Of a stretch of DNA of 64,000 nucleotides, positions 1 to 11,257 are shown in pieces. The stretch lies in NCBI GenBank assembly GCA_030761205.1, contig JAULJL010000010.1, forward strand, positions 32,688,022-32,752,021, given 5' to 3'. Below the pieces are notes generated by a model. It saw only the letters and a program-made list of their open reading frames with translations, did no database searches and was not told where the DNA came from. The translations under genes and the position numbers were made by a program. The DNA is from Fremontodendron californicum (Eukaryota; Streptophyta; Magnoliopsida; Malvales; Malvaceae). Positions within the stretch are counted from its first letter, which is position 1, and each line of letters opens with the position of its first letter.

Positions 1-480
1 GAATCATGGTTCACATTCTCTCGAGTTGACAGTTTCAGCATTACAGATTCGTCAAAGGCAACATCTCGGCTTACGATGACTTTCTTTGACTCAGGGTTCC
101 ATAGTCGGAATGCCTTTACTCCTTCACTAAAGCCCAAGAAGACAGCTTTCTTGGCTCTAGGATCCAGTTTTGATTCACTTACGTGAAAATATGCTGGGCA
201 TCCGAAAATACGAAGCCGATCATAATCAGTGGCAGAATGTCCGGACCACACCTCTATGGGAGTTTTCCCATCAATTGCAGTGGAGGGTAGTCTGTTGATA
301 ATGTGGGAGGCGTGCAATAAAGCCTCCGCCCAAAATGCTTTGCTCAAGCCCGACTGGGATAACATGCAGCGAACTTTATCAACCAAAGTTCGGTTTATCC
401 TTTCTGCAACTCCATTCTGCTGGGGAGTGCCAGGAACAGTGACGTGTCGGATTATCCCATCATTCTGTGAGAGGCTGCTG
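1..480 (-). pseudogene. copia integrase, C-terminal part
   Basis: On the minus strand the sequence reads GTPQQNGVAERINRTL, then FWAEALLHASHIINRLPS and LRIFGCPAYFHVSESKLDPR, which are hallmarks of the end of the copia integrase core and the region after it. It stays open to base 1. The usual zinc-binding HHCC region and the first two catalytic aspartates (normally about 180 residues) are absent: the protease region joins directly to this part near 470-490, in a different frame. The integrase would insert element DNA into the host genome; this copy cannot make a working one. Confidence 0.85.
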
Positions 481-1747
481 CTCTGCCTGTCACAGTTTCT
501 CTGTCAAGGAGATACAGATTTCCCTTCATATAACCCTTCATTGCTAAGAATGCTCCACGTACAACTCTCAGGACTCCATTCTGAATGGTCACCTTGTAAC
601 CATTTGAGTCTAAGACCCCCAGTGATATGAGGTTCTTCTTGAGATCAGGGACATACCTTACATCTGTAAGTTGTCTGATTGTACCGTCATGCATTTTCAG
701 TCGGATCGTTCCGATGCCTCTAGTGTGACAAGTATTGTCATTGCCCATAAGGACAATCCCTCCATCAAACTCCTTGAAGTTTGAGAACCACTTCTGGTTC
801 GGACACATGTGGTAGGAACATCCGGAATCCAGAATCCATCGATTTGAAGAGTGTGTTGTTGTGGAAATCGTAAATGCAGAGTCTTCCTCTCCCTCAGATT
901 CTTGAGCTACATTCACAGTCGACTTCTTCATGTTAGGACAGTTTTTCCTCCAGTGCCCTTTCTCATGGCAAAAGGCACACTCGTCCCTTGAAAGTCGTGT
1001 TCTTGATGATCACCTCTTTGAGCGGGATTTACCTCGCTTGTTTTCTCCTGCTCCTCGGTTGTTCGTCCTGCCTCTGTACACAGTTAAAGCTTCTGGTGCA
1101 GTATTCTGGTGATCATGCTGATCCTTTTTCCGATACTCATTATTCACCAGAGCATTACTAACATTAACATATTCTATATCATTTTTACCATATAACAGTG
1201 TAGTGGTTAAATGATCATAGCTATCAGGCAAGGAATTTAACAGAGTAAGAGCCTTATCTTCATCAGAGATATTTGCATCTAGATTTTCAAGATCAGCGAG
1301 GATTTTGTTAAAACTTACTAGATGCTCCTGCATGGTGATACCTTGCATATACTGGAAGCGGAACAGCTTTTTCTTCAGATAGAGTCTGTTCTCCATGCTT
1401 TTTGTCATGTACTTGTCCTCGAGTTGTTTCCAGAGAGTTTTTGCATTATTCTCTCTCATGACAAAGTACTTCTGGTCCTTGGCTAGGCATAACCGGATTG
1501 TGCCACAAGCCTGACGGTTGACAAACTTCCAGTCATCTTCAGAAATATCTCTGGGTCTGTCTTCCAGAGCGATATGTGAACCCTCTCGGAATAACAGATC
1601 CTGAACTTCGCACTGCCACATGCCAAAGTTGTTGGTGCCATCAAATTTCTCTACCTCGAACTTTGCAGTGGTCATCGAGTTCTTTCTGATGTAAGAACTT
1701 GATGGTGCGCTGCTGGTTGTTTCATGTGTCTCTAATGATTCTGCCAT
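452..1747 (-). pseudogene. copia gag and protease, one reading frame broken by TGA
   Basis: The frame opens at 1747 with MAESLETHETT and carries a copia-type gag domain (FEVEKFDGTNNFGMWQ, then LWKQLEDKY and LNSLPDSYDHLTTTLL). A TGA at 1012-1010 stops it after 245 codons, but the same frame continues into a canonical CX2CX4HX4C zinc knuckle (CAFCHEKGHWRKNC) and a protease whose active-site motif is intact (WILDSGCSYHMCP). A single CGA-to-TGA change therefore explains the break. The knuckle would bind RNA in the particle and the protease would cut the polyprotein. The frame ends at 452, just past the deletion junction at about 480. Fusion by read-through of the stop cannot be excluded but is not needed. 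Confidence 0.88.
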
Positions 1748-1984
1748 GGTAATAAAACAAAATTACCAACTCAGAGTTTTTCCGGTACCTGTATGGAAAA
1801 ACGGATGCCGCGGTTGAGTCCGGAATAGTCGAAATAGCCAGGAACGGGTCCAACTGTGTAAATTTTGGACACACGGTGAATATTCTGCGAATATTCAGCT
1901 GCAGGTGACTCGAAATAGACTCGGTTTAGCTCAACCGGCTCGGAAAAGTCTCAGAATAGTGTTCTGAAACGGCTCAAAAAATAG

Positions 1985-2260
1985 CCCGAAAAAGTTGGTC
2001 GGAGCTGCGGCGACGCGTGGGGCGCGTACGGCGGCGCGTGGGGCGGCACGTGGGGCGCGTGGAGGCTGCTGGCTGACCGGCGCGTGCGGCGCGTGTGGCG
2101 CGTGACTTCCACTCGTCTTCAACCTCTGGATGGCGCGTGGGCGCGTGCGGCGCGTGGGATTCACGCGTCTTCAACCTCTGGAGGCGCGTGGGAGAGTGAG
2201 GACCACTCTCGGTTCTTCTGGCGGCGCGTGTGGGCGCGTGCGGCGTCTTCTGGGCCTCTG
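1985..2260. repeat. GC-rich leader made of GGCGCGTG-type repeats
   Basis: Between gag and the primer-binding site lies a strongly GC-rich stretch built from imperfect repeats of GGCGCGTG and GTGGGGCG in an otherwise AT-rich window. Several frames stay open through it on both strands, giving low-complexity Arg/Ala/Pro/His-rich translations that are best read as by-products of the repeat. It sits in the untranslated leader of the retroelement RNA; a structural or packaging role is possible but not shown. Confidence 0.7.
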
Positions 2261-2376
2261 GTTGATTCTGTTGCACTCCTCTCAACGACCTCTTCAACCT
2301 GGTATTTTCAAAACACAAATTGGAGCACTTTTGAAAAACGGACAGAATCGAACAAACTCGGTTTTACGTAAAAATT

Positions 2377-2389
2377 GGCTCTGATACCA
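2377..2389 (-). other. primer-binding site (initiator Met tRNA type)
   Basis: The minus strand reads TGGTATCAGAGCC, the standard copia primer-binding site complementary to the 3' end of plant initiator methionine tRNA. It lies 3 bp inside the LTR boundary, where first-strand synthesis starts. Confidence 0.93.
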
Positions 2390-2392
2390 TTT

Positions 2393-2903
2393 TGTTGTGC
2401 GGAAGCAAATCGAGATTACTAAAACCAATTTAAACACACTGAAATAACACAGATTTTTACGTGGTTCAGCAAGTGTGCTTACATCCACGGGAGGAGGAGC
2501 TTGAAGCTTTGTATTAATGGAGATGGAGTACAAACAAATACAGAATTCAAGGTGCTATGCTAGCACTGAACTCACAACTCACACAATACCGAATTTACTC
2601 TATAAACATAGAGTAATTGCTTCAACTCTTTAGCTCTAACTCACACTCACTCATTTTTTCTCTCTTACTCTACATGGCTATTTATAGCCAAAATATCAAG
2701 GTGTGAACATACATCAAGTGGCAGCCACCATAGCCACCATTCACCACCTATCTTGGTGTGAACACATTGCAAGTGGTGGCTAAAGTAGCCACCATCCATT
2801 TGCAAGTGGTAGCTTCCATTATTGATGGTGCAAGTGGTAGCTTTCATTATTGGTGGTAAGCCACCTATGGTGAATTTGAGCCATATTCAAGCCATATTCA
2901 ACA
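2393..2903 (-). repeat. 5' LTR of the left copia element (511 bp)
   Basis: The segment begins TGTTG and ends CAACA on the plus strand, giving the inverted terminal ends of a retroviral-type LTR. It abuts the primer-binding site at 2389. A TATA-type box on the minus strand lies inside it. The partner LTR is outside the window, so the right boundary rests on the CAACA end alone. Confidence 0.85.
2678..2686 (-). promoter_or_regulatory. TATA box in copia LTR
   Basis: The minus strand reads TATAAATAG in the middle of the LTR, upstream of the gag reading direction, as expected for the element's RNA polymerase II promoter. It is placed by motif and position only. Confidence 0.6.
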
Positions 2904-3130
2904 GATAACTCAATATATATATATATATACTAGATTTCTTCCCTCGCTTTGCTGCGGATTTTTGTCATTTTTGTTATTATGACAACTGAAGATCTGAAAA
3001 TATATTAAACTCTCTTATATTGCTGAAAAGATTTATTTTACAAAAATAAAATCATAAAAAAAATTAATGCAAAAAAACTATAATAATATATAAACTATAA
3101 TTCTTCAAAACTTTTATTTTCCAAGAACAA
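2904..3130 (-). other. AT-rich DNA with a Helitron-like 3' end (minus)
   Basis: Just outside the LTR, after an (AT)n run, the plus strand reads ACTAG at 2929-2933, followed by a short GC-rich arm (CCCTCGCTTTGCTGCGG). Read on the minus strand this is a GC arm followed by CTAGT, the form of a Helitron 3' terminus. The rest, to 3130, is featureless AT-rich DNA. The call is inference from terminus shape. Confidence 0.4.
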
Positions 3131-3240
3131 TCATATATATATATATATATAATATAACAAGATACATGCTGACTGTGTAAACTTTGCTAACGTGGTCACC
3201 TACGTGGATAGTCTATTTTTATAACACGTAAGCCAAGTAT
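3131..3240 (+). mobile_element. Helitron-like 5' terminus, copy 1
   Basis: The stretch starts TCATATATATAT, passes through TATAACAAGATACATG and continues with motifs such as CTACGTGGATAG and ACACGTAAG. The same layout recurs near 12285, 13731 and 15309. The TC start agrees with Helitron 5' ends. Its matching 3' end was not found, so how far this unit reaches, and whether it includes the V-ATPase fragment downstream, is open. Confidence 0.45.
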
Positions 3241-3773
3241 AAATACAGTTATTAATTTATTACATTTCAAATTTTAAAATATAATTAACAATTAACTCAT
3301 GCAATATCTCCAAATCTTAAATATATTTGATATGGTTGGTAAAGTTCAAATCAAAATTCAATATTAAAGTAAATTATCCATTTCTAAAAAAATTATACGA
3401 TTTAATATTTAAATGTAAATCATTATCAACAATAAATTAATAGAAGCTATACATTAAAATTTTAAATGTAAATCATTATCAGTAACAAATGATAGTTTAA
3501 ATAAATTATACATTATCTTAACATTAAATCAAAAAAATTCAAATATACCAAATTTAAATTTTAAAATAATTATTCCTAAACCAAATATAAATACAATTAT
3601 CAACTCATTAATTTAAAAAAAACAAAAGCTTCTTGATTATACACATCGGAAGCACCTAAAAAACGGCTCCTCAGTTCAACTTTTTTCCGTAGATCAAAAC
3701 TCAGCTAAATCTCTTTTTTCTACAATCTTCTCTGATCAGATCATCAAAAATCCAAATCAAGATCCTCGCGAAA

Positions 3774-4467
3774 ATGAATGCTGCCGATGTATCCAAGCAG
3801 ATAGTGAGATTCATCCTCCAAGAAGCATAGGAAAAGGCTAACGAAATCTCAGTTTTCGCTGAAGCGGTACTTCAATTCTCATTCATTTATTTGTTTTTTT
3901 TTTTTTTTGGCTTAAAATTTTTGTGATTTTTGGATATTTCGGTGAACCGGTGGTTAATCGATGGATAATTTATGAATTCAACAGCGAGAAGCTCCAATTG
4001 GTGGAGGCGCAGAAAAAGAAGATCAGGCAAGAGTAGAAGAAGAAGGAGAAACAAATCGAAATTTGAAAGAAAATGCATTTTTTTTTTTGCGTGTATAAGA
4101 TTAATTTTTTTTTTTTTGTTTTGCAGTGAGTATTCGATGCAGCTTAATGCGTCTAGGATCAAGGTCCTTGAGGATGAAGATGATGTGGTTAATGCAATGA
4201 AAGAATCGGCATCCAAGGACCTTCTGAATGTGAGCCTTGATCACCATGTGTACAAAAAGCTTTTGAAAGATCTAATTGTTCAGGTCAGTGTATAACAAGA
4301 TCATTAGTGCAGATTCAAGTCAATTAACGTTGTTTTATTGCAATGTTTGGTCAGATTCATAATAATTTACATTTAAAGTTAGACGTCTTACTATGTTGTC
4401 GCGAAGATGATGCACACTTAGTGGAGTCTGTCCTGGATTCAGCAAAGGAGGAGGAATATGCTTTTAA
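3774..4467 (+). pseudogene. VHA-E: V-type H+-ATPase subunit E gene fragment
   Basis: Subunit E forms part of the peripheral stalk of the vacuolar proton pump. Four blocks match the plant protein in order: MNAADVSKQIVRFILQEA (exon 1, 3774-3866), EFNSEKLQLVEAQKKKIRQE (exon 2, from 3974), EYSMQLNASRIKVL and DHHVYKKLLKDLIVQ (exon 3, 4127-4283), and a decayed fourth block around 4385-4463 (EDDAHLVESVLDSAKEE). Breaks fall between blocks and a donor-like GTAC and an acceptor TTTTGCAG are visible, so introns are retained: this is a genomic copy, not a processed one. In-frame stops occur in exons 1 and 2, and the acceptor of exon 2 appears lost. The last half of the protein is absent. A 5'UTR-like stretch precedes the ATG from about 3630. 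Helitron-like motifs upstream suggest capture, but a simple segmental duplication is equally possible. Confidence 0.85.
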
Positions 4468-5485
4468 AGTATAGCTTATACAATTATGAACTTACTAAAT
4501 TTTAAAATTTAAAATATAATTAAGGTTTTACTTATGCAATATCTTTAAATCTTATATATGTCTAATATGATTGGTAGCTTATAGAGTTCATAAGCTCATT
4601 GTTACCTTAATTTAATATAAACAACTAACTCAATATAAGAACATATCAAGATGTTAAAAATAAACAGTATCTAATTTATCATAATTATCAACAGTATTTT
4701 GAAACAGACAACACAAACAAAAGATCAACCTACACACCTGCAATCCAAAATTTTTTAAACAAAACAAAGGAGGCTGAATTTAATGAACTGTAGAGAGTTG
4801 GACTCTGATCTACCTCTTTGAGTGAGGTCCATTATTCAATTCCAAACTGAATGCACTTAAAAAGCTGATTAGGCAATAATCACAATTAAATGGACCTATT
4901 TTGAGAATCAAAATTTAGCATATTAGTAAATACTTAACCCACCATAATTATGAATAGTTGAAAACAATCACATCAGAATTGAGAATCTCAGTTTCATAAA
5001 TAAAAATATCATTAATAGAACCACTTGTACTTCTTGATAAATTCTCAATTCCCACATTTTGACTACCCCACAGCCTCTAATAGTATAATAAATGCATGTT
5101 GGGGAATAAATTTAACATAATCCAAGTTTTTTGAAGAGTTGGTAAAACAAATAGTAGGTTTGACATAACAAAGCAAAAAGAAGAAAACTCAAATAATTAC
5201 AGATGCAAAGAAGTACATGTTATATTTCAAACCACCTTTGAACTCCAAAATATGCTTGATTGAGTAAGTTTTTGTTAGAATATGCTTAGTAAAGCTAAGG
5301 TAGATCTAATTAATGTCTAATCACATCAGAATTAAACAACGATGACATTTTTGCAACCATGAAAAATAACAAGCTAAGTTTAATAATATGCAAAAAGTTG
5401 GAATACGATATATCCCTTTTAGTGAAAGTTTACAAAAATCAGAATTCAGCATGTGAGTCGATAATTCAATTACAATCCCAATGTA
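4468..5485. other. AT-rich noncoding stretch
   Basis: No gene was recognised. The part at 4495-4590 resembles 3255-3360 (shared TTTAAAATATAATTAA, ATGCAATATCT and TTGGTA blocks in the same order), so the V-ATPase fragment is flanked by two related AT-rich segments. The remainder, up to the copia target duplication, shows nothing recognisable. Confidence 0.5.
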
Positions 5486-5734
5486 CTAAATGTTGGATAT
5501 CAATGCTTATTTCTTTATGTATAAATACAAAATACATATTTTAATACGTAGATTATCGTAACTAGATATATGATGTATAATTAATATACACAATTGATGT
5601 CAAAATTGAATGAGAAATTGTCTCATTAAACACCCATTTGAATAGGAAGAAAATTGGTTGAAGTTGTGTTTGGTAAACAATCCCACATAAACCAATGAAT
5701 GACTTTAGTTTTTAGTAGAGGTGGCAAAATGAAC

Positions 5735-5955
5735 CCGAAAACCCGCCCAGAAAAACCCGAACCCGCCCAAACCCGCCCAAACCCGATTTGACTAAAAAGT
5801 CAAAAACCCGAACCCGAAAAAACCTGAACCCGAATAGGCCCGAACCCGAATGGGCCCGAACCCGAATGGGCCCGAACCCGAATGAGCCCGAACCCGAATG
5901 AGCCCGAACCCGAATGGACCCGAACCCGAGACCAGCACGAACCCGAACCCGAATT
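5735..5955. repeat. left subterminal repeat array of hAT element
   Basis: After the terminal repeat come imperfect repeats based on CCCGAACCCGAATGGG with a period near 16 bp (about seven clear units from about 5815), preceded by looser AACCCGCCCA repeats. The motif lies on the plus strand here and also at the right end. Subterminal repeats of hAT elements are typically bound by the transposase; binding here is inferred from that family knowledge. Confidence 0.75.
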
Positions 5956-7211
5956 TAATACTAAAAATAAAAATAATCAAATTGTAATTAAATATTTTTT
6001 TTTTTTACAAAGCAATAACTTTAATTATTAATTTTATTCTTTTTTTTTTAATAATTTAATTAAAATTTAATATATTATATATATGATTATGAAATAATAA
6101 TTTTATCAAAAAGTAAATTATATTTTGTACTTATAAGTTATAAATTTAACGTCTTATATCATGATGAATTTACAATCTAAATATTTTAAATTCTTAAAAA
6201 TTTTAGAGATGTGAAAAAAATTTGACAATAAAATCAATTATTCTTTAAGGGTAAAGAGATTAATTGAATTGATAAATTCGTATTCAATTAAATTCATATC
6301 TTATTTGAAAACAAAAGCTAGTGTAACTTTTTTTTAAAATTGATTTATTTCAAATTTTTTTGTTACTGCTAAGTAGAGGTGGCAATTTTTTTATTCAATT
6401 AAATATTCCAATTCTTTAAGCAACCTGTTTTAGATTTTTGGATTAATTGCCTAAGTGAAAATGAACGCTTATAAGATCTTTTAAGCCTATCATTTCCTTA
6501 ATTTGTTCATTGCCGAGATTCATACATTTTTTTTCCTTTTAATTCTTTTCATTAAAGGAGAAATTCCAATTTTGCTATTTTCAGCAAGTCTACATAATAA
6601 CCCAATTCTCTCTTACTTGAACATCAAGTTTGCTTTAAATGAGAAAATTATTTAATCCAAAAATTTAATGACATGAGGAAATCTGAATATTCTCAACCTG
6701 TTTTGCTTGAAGATCATGTTTACTTAAAGTGAGAAAATTATTAATCCAAAAACTTAAGGACAGAGGAAAACTGAAAATCTTCACAGGCATTAGGGGCAAA
6801 CCTTTGTTTTGCGAGAAGGAAGAGTGACAAATGGACAAGTCACCATCACATTTCAAGAAAGCAGCCCTTGGCAGTTTTATGTCTTACCAAATGCCAAAAA
6901 TAAAAATTTGACAATGGTTTAAATGCAAAAAACATTTTTAAAAACTACATGTTTGCAAATATTACGAATATAAGAACACTAACTGACCAATGAAAATTAC
7001 GAATCTTGATCAATACATAAACATTTAATTCATTTGTCACTTGTGAGTATCACCCCAATGTTCAAAAAGTCAAACCTACAAATTAAGATAAAAAAATATT
7101 ATTATAAATGAAACTTTTATTAAATGTTTGCAAAACTGATATTAAAAAGTAAAATATTATAAATTATAAACACACTTACAAATTAAAAGCTCTTGATCCT
7201 CCAAAAGATAA
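5956..7211. other. AT-rich 3' noncoding part of hAT element
   Basis: No gene was seen. It lies downstream of the minus-strand transposase stop and contains an imperfect direct repeat: about 6595-6660 and 6705-6760 share a GTTTACTT/GTTTGCTT-type segment followed by GAGAAAATTATT. It also holds a stray GTAGAGGTGGCAATTTTT at 6373-6390 that resembles the element's own terminus. Confidence 0.5.
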
Positions 7212-9386
7212 TTAAAGGTGGACAATCTCCCTTCCAAATGTGATTGCATTCTTTTCCTCATCTAAAACAAAAAAATATATATACTAAATCATTCAAAAAA
7301 ATATTATTTAAGAAAAGTTTCGCAAAAAAATAAAAAAATCTTACCATCATATCCATATAACCAATTTCGAGTGGTAATCAACATTTCCGCATTTTCAGAC
7401 AAAAGACAACTTCTCCATTTGTTGATAACTCTACCACCCATACTAAATGCTGATTCTGAAGCAACTGTAGTAACCGGAATGCTTAGCACATCCTTTGCTA
7501 CTTGTGCAAGGATAGGATATCGAAATTGATTTTTTTTTCCAATAATCAAGAATGTCAAGGTCCTTGTAGTAGTCCTCTCTAACTTCATCTAAATATATAT
7601 CCAACTCCGATCTATTTGAATTAGATCGAGAATCAAAAGTACAAAAAGCCTATATTAACAAAATAAACAAAGTCACATATCATATATTGTGGTAATAAAT
7701 GTAAAATAAAATAAAAGTTCAAAAATAACTAAATACTGAATTTTTAATTTTAATTAATAATTTAATAAAAATCTAGACAGTTATAACTTACTCTCATGTC
7801 TTGAGCAATGTCTCTTTGACTACTTCTTTCAATATCACTAGTTGAAGTAAATTGTTGCTCCCCAAATTAACCTCGATACTCTTCAAAAAGCTTCTTCATT
7901 TGTTCAAGAATACCTACCCACTTATTTTCATATTCTGGACCCAACTGTTTGAAGACAAACTGCAACAGTTGCAACTTAAAACGAGGGTCAAGTATGGCTG
8001 CAAAAGATAACACCAAAGTGTGTTCCTCCCAATATTTTGTAAACTTACTTTTCATATTTATTGCCATTTGCTTAATGACTGGATCTTCAGATACAAGTTC
8101 TTTATCAATATTTTTTTGAATTTGACACACACTTTCAAAATATAAGTTGGAGGTAGGATATTCAGTTCCTGAAAACAAGATGGTTATATCATAAAAAGGC
8201 TTCAAAAATGCAAAAATCTTCTCAATCCACGAAATCTCATCATCTTCTGGAAAACAACTATTGAAAATATGATCTGCCCTTGCCAAATTTTTAAAGGCAG
8301 CAAGATAGTGGAAAAACCTTTCTAGCATCAAATAAGTCGAGTTCCATCTAGTTGGAACATCCAACCATAATCCCTTAGAATAATTCAATCTAGCTTGAAC
8401 TACACATTCACGAAACTTAATCTTTCTAGCTTTTGAACCTTCAACATATTTCACACAATTTCTTACTTTCACCAAGCCTTCTCTAATCACTTCTAAACCA
8501 TATTGAACAATAAGATTCAATATATGAGCACAACAACGAATGTGAAAAAATTGGCCATGACATACCAGAACATCTTGTTGTTCAAGTTGACTGCACAACG
8601 TATGTTGCATGTTATTCATGTTACTTGCATTGTCCAAGGTGATACTAAAAATTTTTCTTTCAATTCCCGATCTTTCAATAAATCATAGATGATGTTATAC
8701 AAAATATTTGCAGAGTGTGGGGGTGCAACATGACAGAAATTCAAAATCTTGGTATGCAACTTCCAATCGACATCAATATAATGAGCAGTCAAACAAAGAT
8801 ATCCATCAGATGTGCATGACGTCCACATATCAGATGTCAAAGAAATCCTATTTGAAACTTTTTCCAAACTAGATTTAAGCTTTTCTTTCATTTTCTTGTG
8901 TAGTTTCAAGCAATCAGCCTTGCAGGTATTCCTAGAAATTGATTTGAAATCCTTATTTAAATAGCAACATAAGGCTCTAGTTTTTCTATGTTCAACCCAT
9001 TCAAATGGATAACCATGCTCAATTACACATTCAGCTATCATTTCTCGATAAACATATGATTCTATCTTGGTTGATGCCTCTGCCCCTACCCCTACTCCAC
9101 ATTCACGCGCAATACGTTTAGCACATAAATTCAAATGACGTTTCAAAGCACTAGTACCTGAGCGAGTCTCGCCAATTAAAACCTTCTCACAATGTATACA
9201 TTTATATCTAGCTTTTGAATCTCCACGATGTTGTTGATATCTCCTTTGTTCATCGGGTTCGAGCAAAATAAACTCTTCCCAAACTTCCGATCGCTTTCTT
9301 GAAGGAGGAGTAATGGAAGATGCAGCATGTTCATTAACAGACTCTTGATGACTAGTATTACTAAGATCCATTGTATGTGGTTCCAA
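7212..9386 (-). pseudogene. hAT transposase, BED zinc finger to dimerisation domain
   Basis: This gene would encode the enzyme that cuts and reinserts the element. From 9386 the protein begins MEPHTMDLSNTSHQE, with a BED-type zinc finger at residues 50-90 (CIHC, then HLNLC). Next come SLTSDMWTSCTSDGYLCLTA, then LDNASNMNNMQ, CCAHILNLIVQYGL and VPTRWNSTYLML, and near the end the hAT dimerisation region SIPVTTVASESAFSMGGRVI followed by TTRNWLYG. Two introns can be placed: donor at 7791-7787 with acceptor at 7651-7650, and donor at 7344 with acceptor at 7263-7262. The last exon (7261-7212) ends in GREIVHL and a TAA. Lesions are a frameshift near 8630-8690, a TAA at 7869-7867, and a frameshift at a T/A run near 7535. 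Otherwise it is close to full length and resembles plant RICESLEEPER-like proteins. Confidence 0.93.
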
Positions 9387-10196
9387 TTTAAAGCTTCAAA
9401 AAATAAATAACCAAATGACGGAATTAGTAATTGCCTAATGGTGATCAAAATATCTATGAAAAAGAAAGAAAGAAAATTAGCAAAACTTGTATGAAAAAAC
9501 CTGACAAAAGAGACTAACATGATTTTTAGATTATGATTTTGGCCTTTTGGGTTATACTTAGATTAGGGTTGGTTTAATTGGGTTATGGACTTATGGCTTT
9601 CATGGGATTTTATTTTAGCTGGTGGGTTTAATGGGGTAGTTAAATGAAAAATTAATAAATAATTATTAAGTACTACAAAATCGGTATAAATAATCTAAGC
9701 ATTCTATTCAACGTTAAAAAATAAAAAATTAAAGAGAAAAAAAAACAATATAGGATATAATATCTGCATTGCAATCATCTAAATACGAAAAAAATTAAAA
9801 ATAAAAAAATAAACGTCCTGGTCAGAACCAAACTACATCAATCCGATCATCGAAAATAATAAAAATTCAAAGCTAAATCAAAACAAACAAGCTCTTAAAA
9901 CAGAAAAATGTAAACAGATATACAACGATTGAACAATAGAAAACATAAATCTAGCTATCAGGCAAAGACATGAAAGATTAAAATGAACGATAGAAAAGCA
10001 ATAAATTAAATCGAACATATTCATCGAAAAAATAAGAACAAAATTGGAAACTGATGAATCAAACCTTTGATGACATGAGGAAAAAAGGGTATTAGATAGA
10101 TTGGGAATTTCGGAAGAGAATCTGAGGCAGGAGTTTTTAGAAGGTAAGATAGATGTATGGATTTTGTTGGGGAGAAAAAGAAGACAAGAACGCAGC

Positions 10197-10204
10197 TTTA
10201 TATA
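10197..10204 (-). promoter_or_regulatory. TATA box for the hAT transposase gene
   Basis: The minus strand reads TGTATATAAAGC. About 120 bp downstream is a possible splice donor (CATCAAAGGTTTG, about 10062), so an untranslated first exon and a leader intron before the ATG at 9386 are plausible. Position and motif only. Confidence 0.45.
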
Positions 10205-10299
10205 CAGCAACACAGGGAAACGTGAAACGCTAGGGCTTAATTCCATTTTCTATTTAGGATTTTTTACATTATTGCCCTTAATTCCATTTTCTATTTAGG

Positions 10300-10330
<31 letters not shown>

Positions 10331-10781
10331 TTCAAATAGAAAGATTTGAATCTATTTTTTTCAAATAAAAGAAAACATACCAATTACCCAATCATGATCT
10401 ATACAAAAAAAAAAAACAAAAAAAAAAAAACAACAACAATATTTATATTTAAATGTTAATTCAATAAATTGTAAGTTAATGGGTCATTCTCTCCAATGGT
10501 AGATCTTTTATTTTGGATTGTCTTATGGAACTTATTTTGACTATTGATTTGAATATGATTTTAAAGCTTAAAATTTTTATTAAAAAAATTGTTAAATGGA
10601 AACTGTTGGAACCTTCAAAATTATATTTTTCATATATAATACAAGTAGAGATATTCTCGAATTTTGGGTATCTTATTATATATTTATTACATATAATTTA
10701 AATATAAATTATATTTTTTTAGTACTACTTTATAGTTTATACTTTATACTGAATTACTGATGATAGATAGATAGATATATA

Positions 10782-10790
<9 letters not shown>

Positions 10791-10842
<52 letters not shown>
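10791..10842. repeat. (AT)n microsatellite
   Basis: An uninterrupted AT run of about 52 bp, preceded by GATA and GT repeats, inside the right arm of the hAT element. The surrounding DNA, 10350-11250, is AT-rich and holds no recognisable gene. Confidence 0.9.
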
Positions 10843-10844
<2 letters not shown>

Positions 10845-11257
10845 TGACTATAAGCATAAAATTTTTGCATTTTATAAGTATATAAACGAATAGATGAAGA
10901 CCAGGATTTATTTTTAAAAGTTTTTTATTTTATAGTGAATATAAATTATAATGTATTTATATTTTGAAATTCGAGTTCATCAAATCAATTATTTTAAATA
11001 TCAATATGATTAATTTATAATATATCATATTTTTTTATAATAAATTATTTCAAAATTTGATTTTATATAACAAATTAATTTCTTATTCTTTTGGTACTAA
11101 CAAATATTAATTTTAAAAAATAAATATAATTAAAAATATCATATAATAGCAAAATTATAAAAATAATAATAAATTAATAATTTGTTTTTAGATATAAATA
11201 TTTAAATTACGTAAAAATGATTACATCTAATATAAAATAAAATGATGTAAAACATAC

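Larger units (their letters stand above)
1..2903 (-). mobile_element. Ty1/copia retrotransposon, 5' part, cut by window edge
   Basis: Reading the minus strand from right to left gives an LTR (2903-2393), a primer-binding site (2389-2377), an untranslated leader, gag with a zinc knuckle, an aspartic protease and the last part of the integrase. The element then leaves the window at base 1, so the reverse transcriptase and the other LTR are not seen. The gag-protease-integrase order is that of Ty1/copia elements. A premature TGA and an internal deletion in pol show that this copy is not autonomous. The downstream target duplication lies outside the window and cannot be checked. Confidence 0.9.

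Noticed and set aside
229..630. 133-codon plus-strand open frame at the left edge
   Set aside because: It lies antisense to the copia integrase remnant, which gives clear protein motifs on the other strand.
1931..2384. Several Arg/Ala/Pro/His-rich open frames on both strands
   Set aside because: They arise from GGCGCGTG repeats in the retroelement leader and overlap each other in many frames.
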